A DNA stretch of 64,000 nucleotides, taken from the NCBI GenBank assembly GCA_964570665.1, contig CAZMZH010000005.1, forward strand, positions 186,001 through 250,000, in the 5' to 3' direction. This DNA is from JAJDAT01 sp964570665 (GTDB lineage: Bacteria; Nitrospinota; Nitrospinia; Nitrospinales; JAJDAT01). Below are positions 54,156 through 63,312 of this stretch, in pieces (the first letter of the stretch is position 1; each line of letters opens with the position of its first letter). The notes beneath the pieces are model-generated. The model saw nothing but the letters and a program-made list of their open reading frames with translations, had not been told where the DNA came from and did not search any database. Made by a program: the position numbers and the translations under genes.

Positions 54156-54530
54156 TTATTTTTTCTTAGATTTAGCCCCTACCGTTTTCTTAGGACCTTT
54201 CCGTGTTCGAGCATTCGTATGTGAACGTTGTCCACGGACAGGCAATCCTTTTCGGTGCCTTAAGCCTCTGTAAGCGCCTATATCCATCAATCGCTTTATG
54301 TTCATGCTAACTGAACGCCTCAGATCTCCTTCAACCTCGTAATCTTTTTCTATGATACCTCTGATTTTGGTGACATCCCCTTCTGTCAAATCTTTAATCC
54401 GCGCATCATGAGAAACACCAGCGGCATCTAAAATTTTTGCTGAAAGCGTTTTCCCAATTCCAAAAATATAGGTTAAAGAAATGATCGCACGCTTATCTTT
54501 GGGAATATCTATGCCCGAAATTCTTGCCAA
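54156..54530 (-). CDS. rpsM: 30S ribosomal protein S13
   Basis: 124 residues. ARISGIDIPKDKR at the start, LTYIFGIG and the basic tail with RGQRSHTNARTRKGP identify S13, which contacts tRNA and bridges the subunits. 14 bp before rpsK. Confidence 0.98.
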   Translation of the reverse strand: MARISGIDIPKDKRAIISLTYIFGIGKTLSAKILDAAGVSHDARIKDLTEGDVTKIRGIIEKDYEVEGDLRRSVSMNIKRLMDIGAYRGLRHRKGLPVRGQRSHTNARTRKGPKKTVGAKSKKK

Positions 54531-54580
54531 AGGTTCCTCCTTCTTTTTAAGCAGCCATTAAAACGTAAAAAAAGCAACAA

Positions 54581-54694
54581 CTACCCCTGCCGTTGTTTAT
54601 GCTTCGGGTTTTCACATATAACCCGCACAATACCTTTTCGACGGATCACTTTACACTTATTACAAATAGGTTTAACCGACGATCGAACTTTCAT
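54581..54694 (-). CDS. rpmJ: 50S ribosomal protein L36
   Basis: A 37-codon gene found by reading the gap between infA and rpsM. The protein begins MKVRSSVKPICNKCK and ends CENPKHKQRQG; Cys11, Cys14, Cys27 and His32 give the zinc finger of the L36 zinc-binding form. Its position between infA and rpsM is the usual one. Confidence 0.96.
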   Translation of the reverse strand: MKVRSSVKPICNKCKVIRRKGIVRVICENPKHKQRQG

Positions 54695-54707
54695 GGGTAG
54701 CCAAAAA

Positions 54708-54926
54708 TTATTTATATCTATAAGTAATACGTCCCCTTGTTAAATCATAGGGGGACAATTGAACTTTTACTTTATCGCCAGGTAATATTCTTATGAAATG
54801 CAATCTCATTTTACCTGATATATGAGCCAAAATTTTATGCCCATTTTCTAATTCAACTCTAAACATTGCATTAGGCAATGGTTCGACTACAGTTCCTTCT
54901 ACTTCAATGGCCTCTTCTTTTGACAT
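54708..54926 (-). CDS. infA: Translation initiation factor IF-1
   Basis: 72 residues, the usual size. OB-fold with EVEGTVVEPLPNAMFRVEL, HISGKMR and GDKVKVQLSPYDLTRGRI. It helps place the initiator tRNA on the 30S subunit. It follows adk by 3 bp; there is no map gene between them. Confidence 0.98.
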   Translation of the reverse strand: MSKEEAIEVEGTVVEPLPNAMFRVELENGHKILAHISGKMRLHFIRILPGDKVKVQLSPYDLTRGRITYRYK

Positions 54927-54929
54927 ATT

Positions 54930-55574
54930 TTAAGTCACCAACTCGCAAACTCTAATAAAAACATCTTCCAAGCTGCCATCTCCGCCTATTGTCTTTAAAA
55001 TTCCCATTTTCCTATAAAAACCTTTTAAAGGAGCAGTTTCTTGCTCATAAACTTCAAATCGTTTCATTATGGTTTCCTTGTTATCGTCAGGTCTTTTATA
55101 TAAATCGTCGGAACCACAAGAATCACATATTCCTGAAATCTTGGGAGGATGGTTCTTTTCATGAAACATTGCACCACAACTAGAACAAGTCATCCTGCCA
55201 GTTAAACGGTCAATCAACATTTCAGCATTGACTTCAATTTCAACTACAGAGCTGATATTTTGATTTAATTTCTCTAGGGTCTCCGAAAGTTGCTCCGCTT
55301 GGGCCATATTCCTCGGAAAACCATCTAAAATAAAACCGTTTTTACAATCAACCTCGACAATTCTTTGCTTTATCAAGCCTACAACTATGTCGTCAGGAAC
55401 GAGCCTACCCTCATCCATAAAGGCTTTTGCTTTATTCCCAAGCTCGGTTTCGTTCTTAATTGCATCTCTTAGAATATCACCGGTTGAAACTTGAGGAATA
55501 TTAAACTTCTCCTTTAGTTTCTTAGCCTGAGTCCCCTTCCCGGCCCCGGGGGGTCCCAAAAGGATCAAACGCAT
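54930..55574 (-). CDS. adk: Adenylate kinase, zinc-LID type
   Basis: 214 residues. P-loop GPPGAGKGTQ at 7-16, the AMP-binding STGDILR and the long LID (about 120-160) with four Cys in two pairs (CSSC, CDSC) typical of zinc-containing adenylate kinases. It converts ATP and AMP to two ADP. Located directly after secY. Confidence 0.98.
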   Translation of the reverse strand: MRLILLGPPGAGKGTQAKKLKEKFNIPQVSTGDILRDAIKNETELGNKAKAFMDEGRLVPDDIVVGLIKQRIVEVDCKNGFILDGFPRNMAQAEQLSETLEKLNQNISSVVEIEVNAEMLIDRLTGRMTCSSCGAMFHEKNHPPKISGICDSCGSDDLYKRPDDNKETIMKRFEVYEQETAPLKGFYRKMGILKTIGGDGSLEDVFIRVCELVT

Positions 55575-55577
55575 TTT

Positions 55578-56894
55578 CTAACCTCGGCGGCTCCGCAACC
55601 GCCCCTTTTTCACAAAACCATCATAATTGCGCATTACTAAATGCGATTCTATTTGTTGCATTGTATCTAAAGAAACCCCGACAACAATCAGCAGACTAGT
55701 ACCGCCAAAATAAAACGGGATATTAAAATACTTAATCAAATAATCCGGCAAAATACAAACAAGCGATAAATATATTGCACCATAAAACGTAAGTTTAGAA
55801 AGAGTAAGATCAATATATTCTGAAGTTTTTGCTCCCGGTCGAATTCCAGGAATAAAACCACCGTTTTTTTTCATATTGTCGGCAACATCAACCGGATTAA
55901 AAATTACGGCTGTATAAAAATAACAGAAAAAGAATATTGCTCCAATAAAAACAAGGCTATAAATCAAATTTCCAGGCGTTAAAGATGCGGAAATAATTTG
56001 CATCCATGGATGATCTATAAACTGGGCCAAAGTAGCCGGAAACATAATAATAGATGAAGCAAATATTGGAGGAATAACACCGGAAGTATTTACTTTAAGA
56101 GGTAAATGAGCGCTTTGCCCTCCAAACATTTTTCTCCCAACCACTCTCTTCGCGTATTGTATGGGTATCTTTCTTTGCCCCCCCTCAGTAAACACTATAA
56201 CCCCAACAACCCCAATCATTAAGACTAAGATTAAAATCATGAGTAAGGGTTGTAGCTCTCCGGTCCCCATTAAGTCTAGCGACTGAAAAATAGCGGCGGG
56301 AGTACCTGCCACAATACCAGCAAAAATAATCAGCGAAATTCCGTTTCCAATTCCCCTCTCGGTTATTTGTTCACCTAACCACATAATAAAAGCTGTACCT
56401 GCGGTTAAAGTAAGAATTGTAAGCAATCTAAAAGGCCAACCCGGATCTGGAACAATTGCGGCTCCAGAAGGACTTTTCATGGCTTCCAAACCTACGCTTA
56501 TTCCCGAACTTTGAATTATACTTAAAACTACTGTTCCATAACGCGTATATTGGGTAATCTTCTTTTGTCCCTGCTCACCTTCTTTTTTTAGACGCGCTAA
56601 ATAGGGTGAAACTATTGTCATCAGCTGCAGAATAATTGACGCGCTGATATAGGGCATAATACCCAAAGCAAATATAGTTAACCGGCTTAAAGCGCCGCCG
56701 GAAAACATATTAAAAAATCCTAATATGGTCCCTTGAGCTCTCGCAAATACCTCAGCAAGCGCAGCGCCATCAATTCCCGGAGTAGGGATGTGAGCGCCAA
56801 TACGATAAACCGCCAATAAGGTTATTGTGAAAAGAACTCGTTTTTTGAGTTCGGGAATTCTTAGAATATTGCCAAAACCTTGGGCACCGCTCAT
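55578..56894 (-). CDS. secY: Protein translocase subunit SecY
   Basis: 438 residues with ten membrane helices. Signature elements: HIPTPGIDG, FNMFSGGALSR (plug and first helices), the cytoplasmic loops with KEGEQGQKKITQYTRYGT and YAKRVVGRKMFGGQ, and the C-terminal SHLVMRNYDGF. Forms the Sec channel with SecE and SecG. One base from rplO. Confidence 0.98.
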   Translation of the reverse strand: MSGAQGFGNILRIPELKKRVLFTITLLAVYRIGAHIPTPGIDGAALAEVFARAQGTILGFFNMFSGGALSRLTIFALGIMPYISASIILQLMTIVSPYLARLKKEGEQGQKKITQYTRYGTVVLSIIQSSGISVGLEAMKSPSGAAIVPDPGWPFRLLTILTLTAGTAFIMWLGEQITERGIGNGISLIIFAGIVAGTPAAIFQSLDLMGTGELQPLLMILILVLMIGVVGVIVFTEGGQRKIPIQYAKRVVGRKMFGGQSAHLPLKVNTSGVIPPIFASSIIMFPATLAQFIDHPWMQIISASLTPGNLIYSLVFIGAIFFFCYFYTAVIFNPVDVADNMKKNGGFIPGIRPGAKTSEYIDLTLSKLTFYGAIYLSLVCILPDYLIKYFNIPFYFGGTSLLIVVGVSLDTMQQIESHLVMRNYDGFVKKGRLRSRRG

Positions 56895-57335
56895 TTAAAT
56901 TACTACAGCCTTTCCCCCGGACTTACTTATCTTTTCTTCTGCCGAACGGCTAAACTTTTGAGCGTGAACAGTTACGGCATTCCCCAAATCTCCGTTACCT
57001 AAAACTTTAATTTGCCCCAGCTTTTTGACCAAGCCCTTTTCCTTCATGACTTCGGGAGTAATTGGGCCATCTTGAGAAATGTTATTCAGCTGGGAGATAT
57101 TTACAATTTCATATTCTTTTTTAAAGATATTTGTAAAACCTCTCTTTGGCAACCGTCTTTGCAAAGACATTTGCCCACCCTCAAACCAAGGATGAATACC
57201 AGCGCCTGAGCGACACTTTTGTCCCTTTTGGCCTTTTCCACTGGTCTTTCCAGTACCCGAACCAATTCCTCGTCCGATTCTTTTACGGTTTTTCTTTACT
57301 CCAGGAGCGGCCTTTAAATTAAACAACGAAAGCAT
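56895..57335 (-). CDS. rplO: 50S ribosomal protein L15
   Basis: 146 residues. Basic Gly-rich N-terminus with KRIGRGIGSGTGKTSGKG, WFEGGQMSLQRRLPKRGF and the C-terminal VTVHAQKFSRSAEEKI. Lies 22 bp after rpsE, where many bacteria have rpmD in between. Confidence 0.98.
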   Translation of the reverse strand: MLSLFNLKAAPGVKKNRKRIGRGIGSGTGKTSGKGQKGQKCRSGAGIHPWFEGGQMSLQRRLPKRGFTNIFKKEYEIVNISQLNNISQDGPITPEVMKEKGLVKKLGQIKVLGNGDLGNAVTVHAQKFSRSAEEKISKSGGKAVVI

Positions 57336-57357
57336 TTTCTTTTACCTTTTTTCTTTT

Positions 57358-57843
57358 CTAGTTTGACCGGTCGCGCAAACTGGCAGTTTGATCAGCATTC
57401 CTCAAATTAACTAAACCTTCAATAGTAGCTTTAACAACATTATGAGGATTATTAGTTCTAATACATTTGGTCAAAATATCCTTAACCCCAACAGCTTCTA
57501 AAACAGCCCGAACAGCTCCACCAGCAATCAAACCAGTTCCACGGGACGCAGGTTTTAAAAGAACTCTACCCGCCCCATATTTACCAATTACTTCATGAGG
57601 AATAGTATTTCCTTCTAAACTCACCGTAACCCAACTTTTCTTTGCTTTTTCTATAGCTTTTCTAATAGCTTCGGGAACCTCATTTGCTTTTCCCAATCCC
57701 CAGCCAACTTTTCCATCACGGTTTCCAACTACAACCAGAGCGCTAAAGCTAAACCGGCGACCACCTTTTACAACTTTGGCGACACGGTTAATTTTAACCA
57801 ATTTATCAACCAATTCTTGCTTATTATCGACTTGGTCTTGCAA
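57358..57843 (-). CDS. rpsE: 30S ribosomal protein S5
   Basis: 161 residues. DKLVKINRVAKVVKGGRRFS, VVVGNRDGKVGWGLGKANEV and the GTGLIAGGAVRAVLEAVG part identify S5, involved in decoding accuracy. Confidence 0.98.
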   Translation of the reverse strand: MQDQVDNKQELVDKLVKINRVAKVVKGGRRFSFSALVVVGNRDGKVGWGLGKANEVPEAIRKAIEKAKKSWVTVSLEGNTIPHEVIGKYGAGRVLLKPASRGTGLIAGGAVRAVLEAVGVKDILTKCIRTNNPHNVVKATIEGLVNLRNADQTASLRDRSN

Positions 57844-57926
57844 TGAAACCTCCCGATTTTAAACCTACCACACTAAAGTACAAGCGCGGCTAAATCCAAA
57901 TATTCTAAAGTTTACTAAATATAATT

Positions 57927-58295
57927 CTAAAACTTAATGCCAGCTTCACGAACGGAATCTGCAAGGGCTTTTATTCGACCATGATAAATAAAACCTCCTC
58001 GATCGCAATAAACCTCTTTAACTCCGTTTTCTATAGCTTTTTTACCTAATGAATTCCCAACCCATTTTGCAGCGTCTATATTGCCGCCATTCTTATTCGT
58101 CGCTTTAAATTCTTTCGACAATGTAGATTCAGACACAAGGGTTTTATTATTCGTATCGTCAATTACCTGAGCATAAATATGGCTCAAACTTTTAAATACC
58201 GATAGCCGAATCTTAGTTTTATCTCTTTGGACTCGATTTTTTACTCGAATCTTTCTTTTTTGCCTTAAGCGGCGACGCGCCGTTGAATCAGCCAT
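57927..58295 (-). CDS. rplR: 50S ribosomal protein L18
   Basis: 122 residues. Basic N-terminus, then RLSVFKSLSHIYAQVIDD and FDRGG-like CDRGGFIYHGRIKALADSVR. L18 brings 5S rRNA into the large subunit. An 83-bp gap separates it from rpsE. Confidence 0.98.
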   Translation of the reverse strand: MADSTARRRLRQKRKIRVKNRVQRDKTKIRLSVFKSLSHIYAQVIDDTNNKTLVSESTLSKEFKATNKNGGNIDAAKWVGNSLGKKAIENGVKEVYCDRGGFIYHGRIKALADSVREAGIKF

Positions 58296-58305
58296 AATTC
58301 CTCTC

Positions 58306-58854
58306 TTATTTTCCGCCTACTGCGGCTTTTCCAGCCTTTCGTCTTATTTTTTCATTTTGGTATTGGACCCCTTTACCCTTATAGGGCTCTGGTGGCCTTA
58401 ACCCTCTAATTTCAGCGGACACTTGACCAACTTTTTCTTTATCTACCCCTTTAACAGAAATTAGATTTTGCTTTGAGTCAACCTCAAACTGAATCCCATC
58501 TGGCGCAGGATAATTAATTGGATGAGAATACCCTAGTTGCAGAAGCAAGTCTTTCCCTTTTAGCTCAACCTTATAACCGACACCAATTACGGCTAAAGTT
58601 TTCGAAAATCCTTCGGAAACCCCCAAAACCATATTATTAATCAAGGTTCTTGTTAAGCCATGCAAAGCTTTATTCTTCGGCTCATCGTTAGGCCTTAAAA
58701 CTTTTAAAATTCCATCGTCTTTTTCAATTGTCATATTCGGATGAAATTCGCGTTGCATTTCTCCTTTTGGCCCTTTAACTTTTAAATTCACACCGTTTAA
58801 CTGAACTTCAACAGCGTTTGGGACATTTACTGGCAGTTTTCCAATTCTTGACAT
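58306..58854 (-). CDS. rplF: 50S ribosomal protein L6
   Basis: 182 residues in two similar domains. SRIGKLPVNVPNAVEV at the start and the C-terminal RPPEPYKGKGVQYQNEKIRR with KAGKA are diagnostic. Confidence 0.98.
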   Translation of the reverse strand: MSRIGKLPVNVPNAVEVQLNGVNLKVKGPKGEMQREFHPNMTIEKDDGILKVLRPNDEPKNKALHGLTRTLINNMVLGVSEGFSKTLAVIGVGYKVELKGKDLLLQLGYSHPINYPAPDGIQFEVDSKQNLISVKGVDKEKVGQVSAEIRGLRPPEPYKGKGVQYQNEKIRRKAGKAAVGGK

Positions 58855-58930
58855 TTCAACACACCCGGCCTTGACCGATATTCTTTTTAATAAAGTTTCA
58901 CTTAAAATTTATTTGGGTAAACAACCAAGC

Positions 58931-59326
58931 CTACCAAACATAACCCAAGACTTCGCCGCCAATTCCATTCTTCCGACAATTCTCATCTGTTAAAACCCCT
59001 TTGGAGGTAGAAACCAAAGCTATTCCTAAACCATTCAATACTCTAGGAATAGTGTCTTTAGAAACATAGGCTCTTCTGCCAGGCTTGCTAATTCTTTTGA
59101 TGCCTCTAATAACAGGCACTTCATTCTTATACTTTAGGTAAACCCTTAAAATTCCCTGCTTATTATCCTTAAACTGCTTGAAATCTCTTATAAGCCCTTC
59201 TTCTTTCAAAATACCAGAAATTCGACACTTAAGGTTAGAGCAAGGAACATCCAGTTTAGAATGACCAACCATTAGAGCGTTTCGAATTCTAGTAAAAAAA
59301 TCCGCAATGGGATCTGTCATTGACAT
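58931..59326 (-). CDS. rpsH: 30S ribosomal protein S8
   Basis: 131 residues. MTDPIADFFTRIRNA at the start, ISKPGRRAYV and the C-terminal VSTSKGVLTDENCRKNGIGG identify S8, an early 16S rRNA binder and spc-operon translational regulator in some bacteria. Confidence 0.98.
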   Translation of the reverse strand: MSMTDPIADFFTRIRNALMVGHSKLDVPCSNLKCRISGILKEEGLIRDFKQFKDNKQGILRVYLKYKNEVPVIRGIKRISKPGRRAYVSKDTIPRVLNGLGIALVSTSKGVLTDENCRKNGIGGEVLGYVW

Positions 59327-59402
59327 CTAAAAAAACTCCTAAGTCTAACTATCTAAAAATTTGAAGGTACGACGTCAGCGTATCAATCAACCAAATGATA
59401 AA

Positions 59403-59588
59403 TTACCAACTGGATTTTGTTACTCCAGGAACTTCTCCAAGTAAAGCGCGGCCACGGAAACAAATCCTACACATTCCAAATTTCCTTAAAAAGCCTCTAG
59501 GGCGACCGCACACCTTACAACGGTTATATTCCCTAACTTTAAACTTTGGTTGTCTTTTTGCTTTCGCGACAAGCGATTTTTTCGCCAT
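59403..59588 (-). CDS. rpsN: 30S ribosomal protein S14, zinc-binding short type
   Basis: 61 residues, the short zinc-containing form of S14. The Cys pairs CKVCGRPRG and CRICFRG near residues 24-43 form the finger. The basic N-terminus AKKSLVAKAKRQPKF is typical. Confidence 0.97.
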   Translation of the reverse strand: MAKKSLVAKAKRQPKFKVREYNRCKVCGRPRGFLRKFGMCRICFRGRALLGEVPGVTKSSW

Positions 59589-59616
59589 TCTCTACTCCAA
59601 TAGCCCCTAAAAGAAA

Positions 59617-60159
59617 TTAATTTCTTCTAAAGGGAAATCCTAAAGTTTTTAACAAACAGCGACCAGCTTCGTCGTTATCTGCAGTGGTACAAATAGTAAT
59701 ATTCATACCTTTAATTTTTTCTATTTTGTCATACTCAATTTCAGGGAAAATTAATTGCTCTTCAATTCCCACGGTATAATTTCCTCGTCCATCAAAAGAT
59801 TTAGGCGACAAACCCTTAAAATCTCGGACTCGAGGTAATGCAAAGCCTACAAAACGTTCAAAAAATTCATACATTCTAGCCCGACGCAAGGTAACTCGAA
59901 CCCCAATTGGCACTCCCTCTCGAAGCTTAAAGTTTGAAATCGATTTTTTTGCTTTAGTGATTACTGGCGCTTGACCTGTTATTACTCTTAACTGATCAAC
60001 AGCAGAATCAATAAGCTTAGAGTTTTGCAAAGCTTCGCCAAGACCCACATTCACAACAACCTTATCTAACCGAGGAACTTGCATAACGTTAGACAGTCCT
60101 AACTCTTTTCTTATCTGTTCTCTTAAATTTTCGTCGAATGCTTTTTTTATATTACTCAT
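59617..60159 (-). CDS. rplE: 50S ribosomal protein L5
   Basis: 180 residues. VMQVPRLDKVVVNVGLGEA, the RGVRVTLRR-type GVRVTLRRARMYEFFERF segment and the C-terminal ICTTADNDEAGRCLLKTLGF identify L5, which binds 5S rRNA and contacts P-site tRNA. Confidence 0.98.
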   Translation of the reverse strand: MSNIKKAFDENLREQIRKELGLSNVMQVPRLDKVVVNVGLGEALQNSKLIDSAVDQLRVITGQAPVITKAKKSISNFKLREGVPIGVRVTLRRARMYEFFERFVGFALPRVRDFKGLSPKSFDGRGNYTVGIEEQLIFPEIEYDKIEKIKGMNITICTTADNDEAGRCLLKTLGFPFRRN

Positions 60160-60183
60160 TTATTAAATCTACCCAAAAACAAA

Positions 60184-60513
60184 TCAAACTTTATCTATTA
60201 TTTCCCCAGATTTCCGGCAAACACGAACTCGCTTACCATCTTCCAACTTTTTATACCTTGTCCTAACGCCTTTCCCAACTTTATCCGAAACAACCAGGAC
60301 GTTTGAAATATGAATTTTTCCTTCTTTTTCAACAATTCCGCCTTGATTGTTTTTTTGGGTCGGTTTTGTATGACGCTTAACCATATTCAGTTTCTCAATC
60401 TGAACTCGCTCTTCGTATGGAAAAAGAGCTAAAACTTTCCCCTTTTTTCCTTTTTCTTTACCAGCGATTACTTCAACGATATCGTCTTTTTTTACGTGGA
60501 ATTTTCTATTCAT
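60184..60513 (-). CDS. rplX: 50S ribosomal protein L24
   Basis: 109 residues. KOW motif at the start (VKKDDIVEVIAGKEKGKKGK) and NMVKRHTKPTQKN identify L24, an early assembly protein at the exit tunnel. Confidence 0.98.
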   Translation of the reverse strand: MNRKFHVKKDDIVEVIAGKEKGKKGKVLALFPYEERVQIEKLNMVKRHTKPTQKNNQGGIVEKEGKIHISNVLVVSDKVGKGVRTRYKKLEDGKRVRVCRKSGEIIDKV

Positions 60514-60518
60514 AACTT

Positions 60519-60887
60519 TTACAAAACCTCGGGAGCCAAAGATATTATCTTCATAAATCGTTTAGCTCTTAATTCTCGAGCAACAGGTCCAAAAATCCGA
60601 GTACCAACAGGCTCTTTTGCGTCATTTATCAATACAGCGGAATTAATATCAAATTTAATATAAGTGCCGTTTGACCGTCTAATCTCTTTTTTGGTACGTA
60701 CAACAACGGCCTTTTTCACATCGCCTTTTTTGATAGCCGAATTAGGCTCCGCTTCTTTTACGGCCACAACAACGATATCTCCAATTCGGGCATATCTTCT
60801 CCGAGAGCCACCTAATACTTTAATACACTGAACTCGTTTGGCGCCGGAATTATCCGCTACATCCATTACTGTTCGAAGTTGAATCAT
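60519..60887 (-). CDS. rplN: 50S ribosomal protein L14
   Basis: 122 residues. MIQLRTVMDVADNSGAKRVQ and FGPVARELRAKRFMKIISLA are diagnostic of L14. The start overlaps the end of rpsQ by 4 bp. Confidence 0.98.
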   Translation of the reverse strand: MIQLRTVMDVADNSGAKRVQCIKVLGGSRRRYARIGDIVVVAVKEAEPNSAIKKGDVKKAVVVRTKKEIRRSNGTYIKFDINSAVLINDAKEPVGTRIFGPVARELRAKRFMKIISLAPEVL

Positions 60888-61171
60888 TTTCCGCTTCCTA
60901 CTTCGGCAACCTCAGCCTTTTTAACAATTTCGAACAACCGCCAGCGCTTATCTTTACTTAAAGGCCGACACTCAATCATCTGAATTTCATCGCCAGCAGA
61001 ACATTCATTCTGCTCATCATGAACTTTATATTTATTATGTTTCCGAACTACTTTCTTAAAAACCGGATGCATAAACCTTCGTTCAACTCGAACAACAATC
61101 GTTTTGTCCATTTTTGCGCTTACAACTTCGCCAGACAAAACTCTCCGTTTACTTTCGTTTTTTATCCCCAT
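60884..61171 (-). CDS. rpsQ: 30S ribosomal protein S17
   Basis: 95 residues. LSGEVVSAKMDKTIVVRVER, HPVFKKVVRKHNKYKVHDE and ECRPLSKDKRWRLFEIV identify S17. Overlaps rplN by 4 bp. Confidence 0.98.
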   Translation of the reverse strand: MGIKNESKRRVLSGEVVSAKMDKTIVVRVERRFMHPVFKKVVRKHNKYKVHDEQNECSAGDEIQMIECRPLSKDKRWRLFEIVKKAEVAEVGSGK

Positions 61172-61211
61172 CCAAAATTTCCCTTAATTCAATTTCTATT
61201 TTTTAAATAGC

Positions 61212-61442
61212 TTAAGACTCTTCGCTTTTTGTATCAGTAGCGTCTTCCTGGGCAGTTGCGGCTATTTCTCTTTGAATCGTTTTTATCCTAGCAATATCAC
61301 GACGAATAATGCGAATTCTCCCAGGATTCTCAATTTTTCCAGTAGCCATTTGAAATCTTAAATTAAAAATTTCTTCCTCGTAATCCCGAACCTTCTCTTC
61401 TCTTTCTTTTTCCGGCAACTCTCTAACTTCCGACGATTTCAT
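61212..61442 (-). CDS. rpmC: 50S ribosomal protein L29
   Basis: 76 residues. Helical; EEIFNLRFQMATGKIENPGR and IRRDIARIKTI are typical. The acidic C-terminal tail (about 12 residues) is extra. Confidence 0.96.
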   Translation of the reverse strand: MKSSEVRELPEKEREEKVRDYEEEIFNLRFQMATGKIENPGRIRIIRRDIARIKTIQREIAATAQEDATDTKSEES

Positions 61443-61460
61443 AGTATTCCTTTAAGCCAT

Positions 61461-61868
61461 TTATTGTTTGGTTATAAACCGAGTAGCGATAGGCAACTTA
61501 TGGGAAGCAAGCCGAAGAGCTTCCTTCGCCGCTTCAATAGGAACACCTTCCATTTCGTATAACACCCTTCCCGGCTTAACAACAGCCACCCAATATTCCG
61601 GACCCCCTTTACCTTTTCCCATACGAGTTTCCGCTGGCTTCTTTGAAATAGGCTTATCAGGAAAAATCCGTAACCAAATTTTTCCACCTCTTTTAATATG
61701 CCGGGTCATTGCAATACGCGCAGCCTCTATTTGGCGATTTGTTATCCGACCGCACTCCTCTGCTTGCAACCCAAAGGTTCCGAAACTTAACTCACCACCT
61801 CGAAAAGCGGTACCCCGCATCCGACCTTTATGTCTTTTTCTATACTTAACCCTTTTGGGCATTAACAT
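61461..61868 (-). CDS. rplP: 50S ribosomal protein L16
   Basis: 135 residues. MLMPKRVKYRKRHKGRMRG is the usual start, and an AAGGGG ribosome-binding site 8 bp upstream supports the first ATG over the one two codons on. FGTFGLQAEECGRITNRQIE and GRVLYEMEGV follow. L16 lies near the A-site tRNA and peptidyl transferase centre. Confidence 0.98.
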   Translation of the reverse strand: MLMPKRVKYRKRHKGRMRGTAFRGGELSFGTFGLQAEECGRITNRQIEAARIAMTRHIKRGGKIWLRIFPDKPISKKPAETRMGKGKGGPEYWVAVVKPGRVLYEMEGVPIEAAKEALRLASHKLPIATRFITKQ

Positions 61869-61936
61869 GACAAAAACCCCTTATACTAATTCTCTACAAA
61901 AAACTGTCGTAAAAAATACATTCAGTCTAACGAAGG

Positions 61937-62599
61937 CTATCGGCCTTTCCCTTGAACGGGCTCAGCCGCTCCAGGAAAAATATCCCCCTTATAAACCCAA
62001 ACTTTAACGCCGATGATCCCATAGGTGGTCAAACCTTCAGCAGTTCCATAATCAATATCAGCTCTCAAAGTATGCAAAGGAACTCGTCCTTCTCGATACC
62101 ATTCCGCCCTGGCAATCTCAGCTCCGCCAAGCCTTCCAGAACATCTAATTTTCACGCCCTTTGCCCCAAACCTTAATGCGGAAAGAACACTTTTTTTCAT
62201 GGCTCTACGAAAAGAAATCCTTTTTTCTAATTGCAAAGATATATTCTGCGCAATCAAAGTTGCATCAATCTCCGCTCTTCGAATCTCTTTAATGTTCAAA
62301 TTAATCTGCTTACCAGGAACAATTTTTTGCAGCTCGTCCTTAAGGCGATCAACCTCCAAACCTCTTTTTCCAATAATAATTCCAGGTCGCGCTGTATAAA
62401 TATTGACCCTTAATCGACTAGCAGAACGCTCAATCTCTACCTTAGAAATTCCCGCATGCGACAAAGTTTTCAAAATATAGCGACGAATTGCAATATCTTC
62501 ATGAAGAAAAGCTACATAGTCTTTTTTTGCAAACCAGTTAGAAGCCCATGTTTTATTTATCCCTAGCCGAAATCCTATGGGATGAACTTTTTGACCCAC
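61937..62599 (-). CDS. rpsC: 30S ribosomal protein S3
   Basis: 220 residues. GQKVHPIGFRLGINKTWASN at the start, KH-domain GIIIGKRGLEVDRL, and the C-terminal AEWYREGRVPLHTLRADIDY are diagnostic. S3 is part of the mRNA entry site. Confidence 0.98.
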   Translation of the reverse strand: MGQKVHPIGFRLGINKTWASNWFAKKDYVAFLHEDIAIRRYILKTLSHAGISKVEIERSASRLRVNIYTARPGIIIGKRGLEVDRLKDELQKIVPGKQINLNIKEIRRAEIDATLIAQNISLQLEKRISFRRAMKKSVLSALRFGAKGVKIRCSGRLGGAEIARAEWYREGRVPLHTLRADIDYGTAEGLTTYGIIGVKVWVYKGDIFPGAAEPVQGKGR

Positions 62600-62620
62600 T
62601 ATACGAAAACCTCCAAAAAA

Positions 62621-62956
62621 TTATTTTTCGTCCAAAATAATAGTAATATGACTGGTTCGCTTCATGATAGGAGTGGACATTCCTCGAGCTCTTGGCATTT
62701 GCCGCTTCCAAACCACCCCTTTATCCACAAGAACATTCTTAACAAACAAATCGTCAACATCTAAAATTTTGTGATTCTCTTCAGCGTTAGCAATAGCCGA
62801 TTTAAGCAAACCCTGCATAGGCCCAGCTACCCGTTTTTGCGTAAAAGCAAGTACATTTAACGCGTCGTTAACATTTTTTCCGCGGATTAAATTACCCACC
62901 AATCTTGCTTTTCGCGGAGTAGCGCGAAAATGTCTTAAAGAAGCTCTAACTTCCAT
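62621..62956 (-). CDS. rplV: 50S ribosomal protein L22
   Basis: 111 residues. HFRATPRKARLVGNLIRGKN, LLKSAIANAEENH and the beta-hairpin region WKRQMPRARGMSTPIMKRTS identify L22, whose hairpin lines the exit tunnel. Confidence 0.98.
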   Translation of the reverse strand: MEVRASLRHFRATPRKARLVGNLIRGKNVNDALNVLAFTQKRVAGPMQGLLKSAIANAEENHKILDVDDLFVKNVLVDKGVVWKRQMPRARGMSTPIMKRTSHITIILDEK

Positions 62957-63005
62957 TCTCTTTTCCTAACATTCAAAACTGTTCAACCCAAATTACCGCA
63001 AAAGC

Positions 63006-63290
63006 CTATTTACCCGGAGGAGCCTTTTTAGTGTTCCCACTATGCCCTCTAAAAGTACGAGTCGGGGAAAATTCGCCTAATTTATGACCAACCATATTCT
63101 CTGATATAAAAACCGGAATAAACTTTTTACCGTTATATACAGAAATCGTTAAACCAACAAAATCCGGGGTAACAGTAGAACGCCTAGACCAAGTCTGTAT
63201 TATTTTTCTATCTCTAATACGATTAGCCTCATCGACCTTTTTTTGCAGATGATCGTCTACAAATGGTCCTTTTTTTAATGACCTTGGCAT
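63006..63290 (-). CDS. rpsS: 30S ribosomal protein S19
   Basis: 94 residues. MPRSLKKGPFVDDHLQKKV, then IQTWSRRSTVTPDFVG, GHKLGEFSPTRTFRGH and the basic C-terminus are diagnostic. S19 contacts the A-site finger in the 30S head. Confidence 0.98.
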   Translation of the reverse strand: MPRSLKKGPFVDDHLQKKVDEANRIRDRKIIQTWSRRSTVTPDFVGLTISVYNGKKFIPVFISENMVGHKLGEFSPTRTFRGHSGNTKKAPPGK

Positions 63291-63312
63291 ATAAAACCCT
63301 TAAATTATGAAA

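Noticed and set aside
61468..62007. 179-codon open frame on the plus strand across rplP and rpsC
   Set aside because: It is wholly antisense to two clear ribosomal protein genes, and the protein has no recognisable features.
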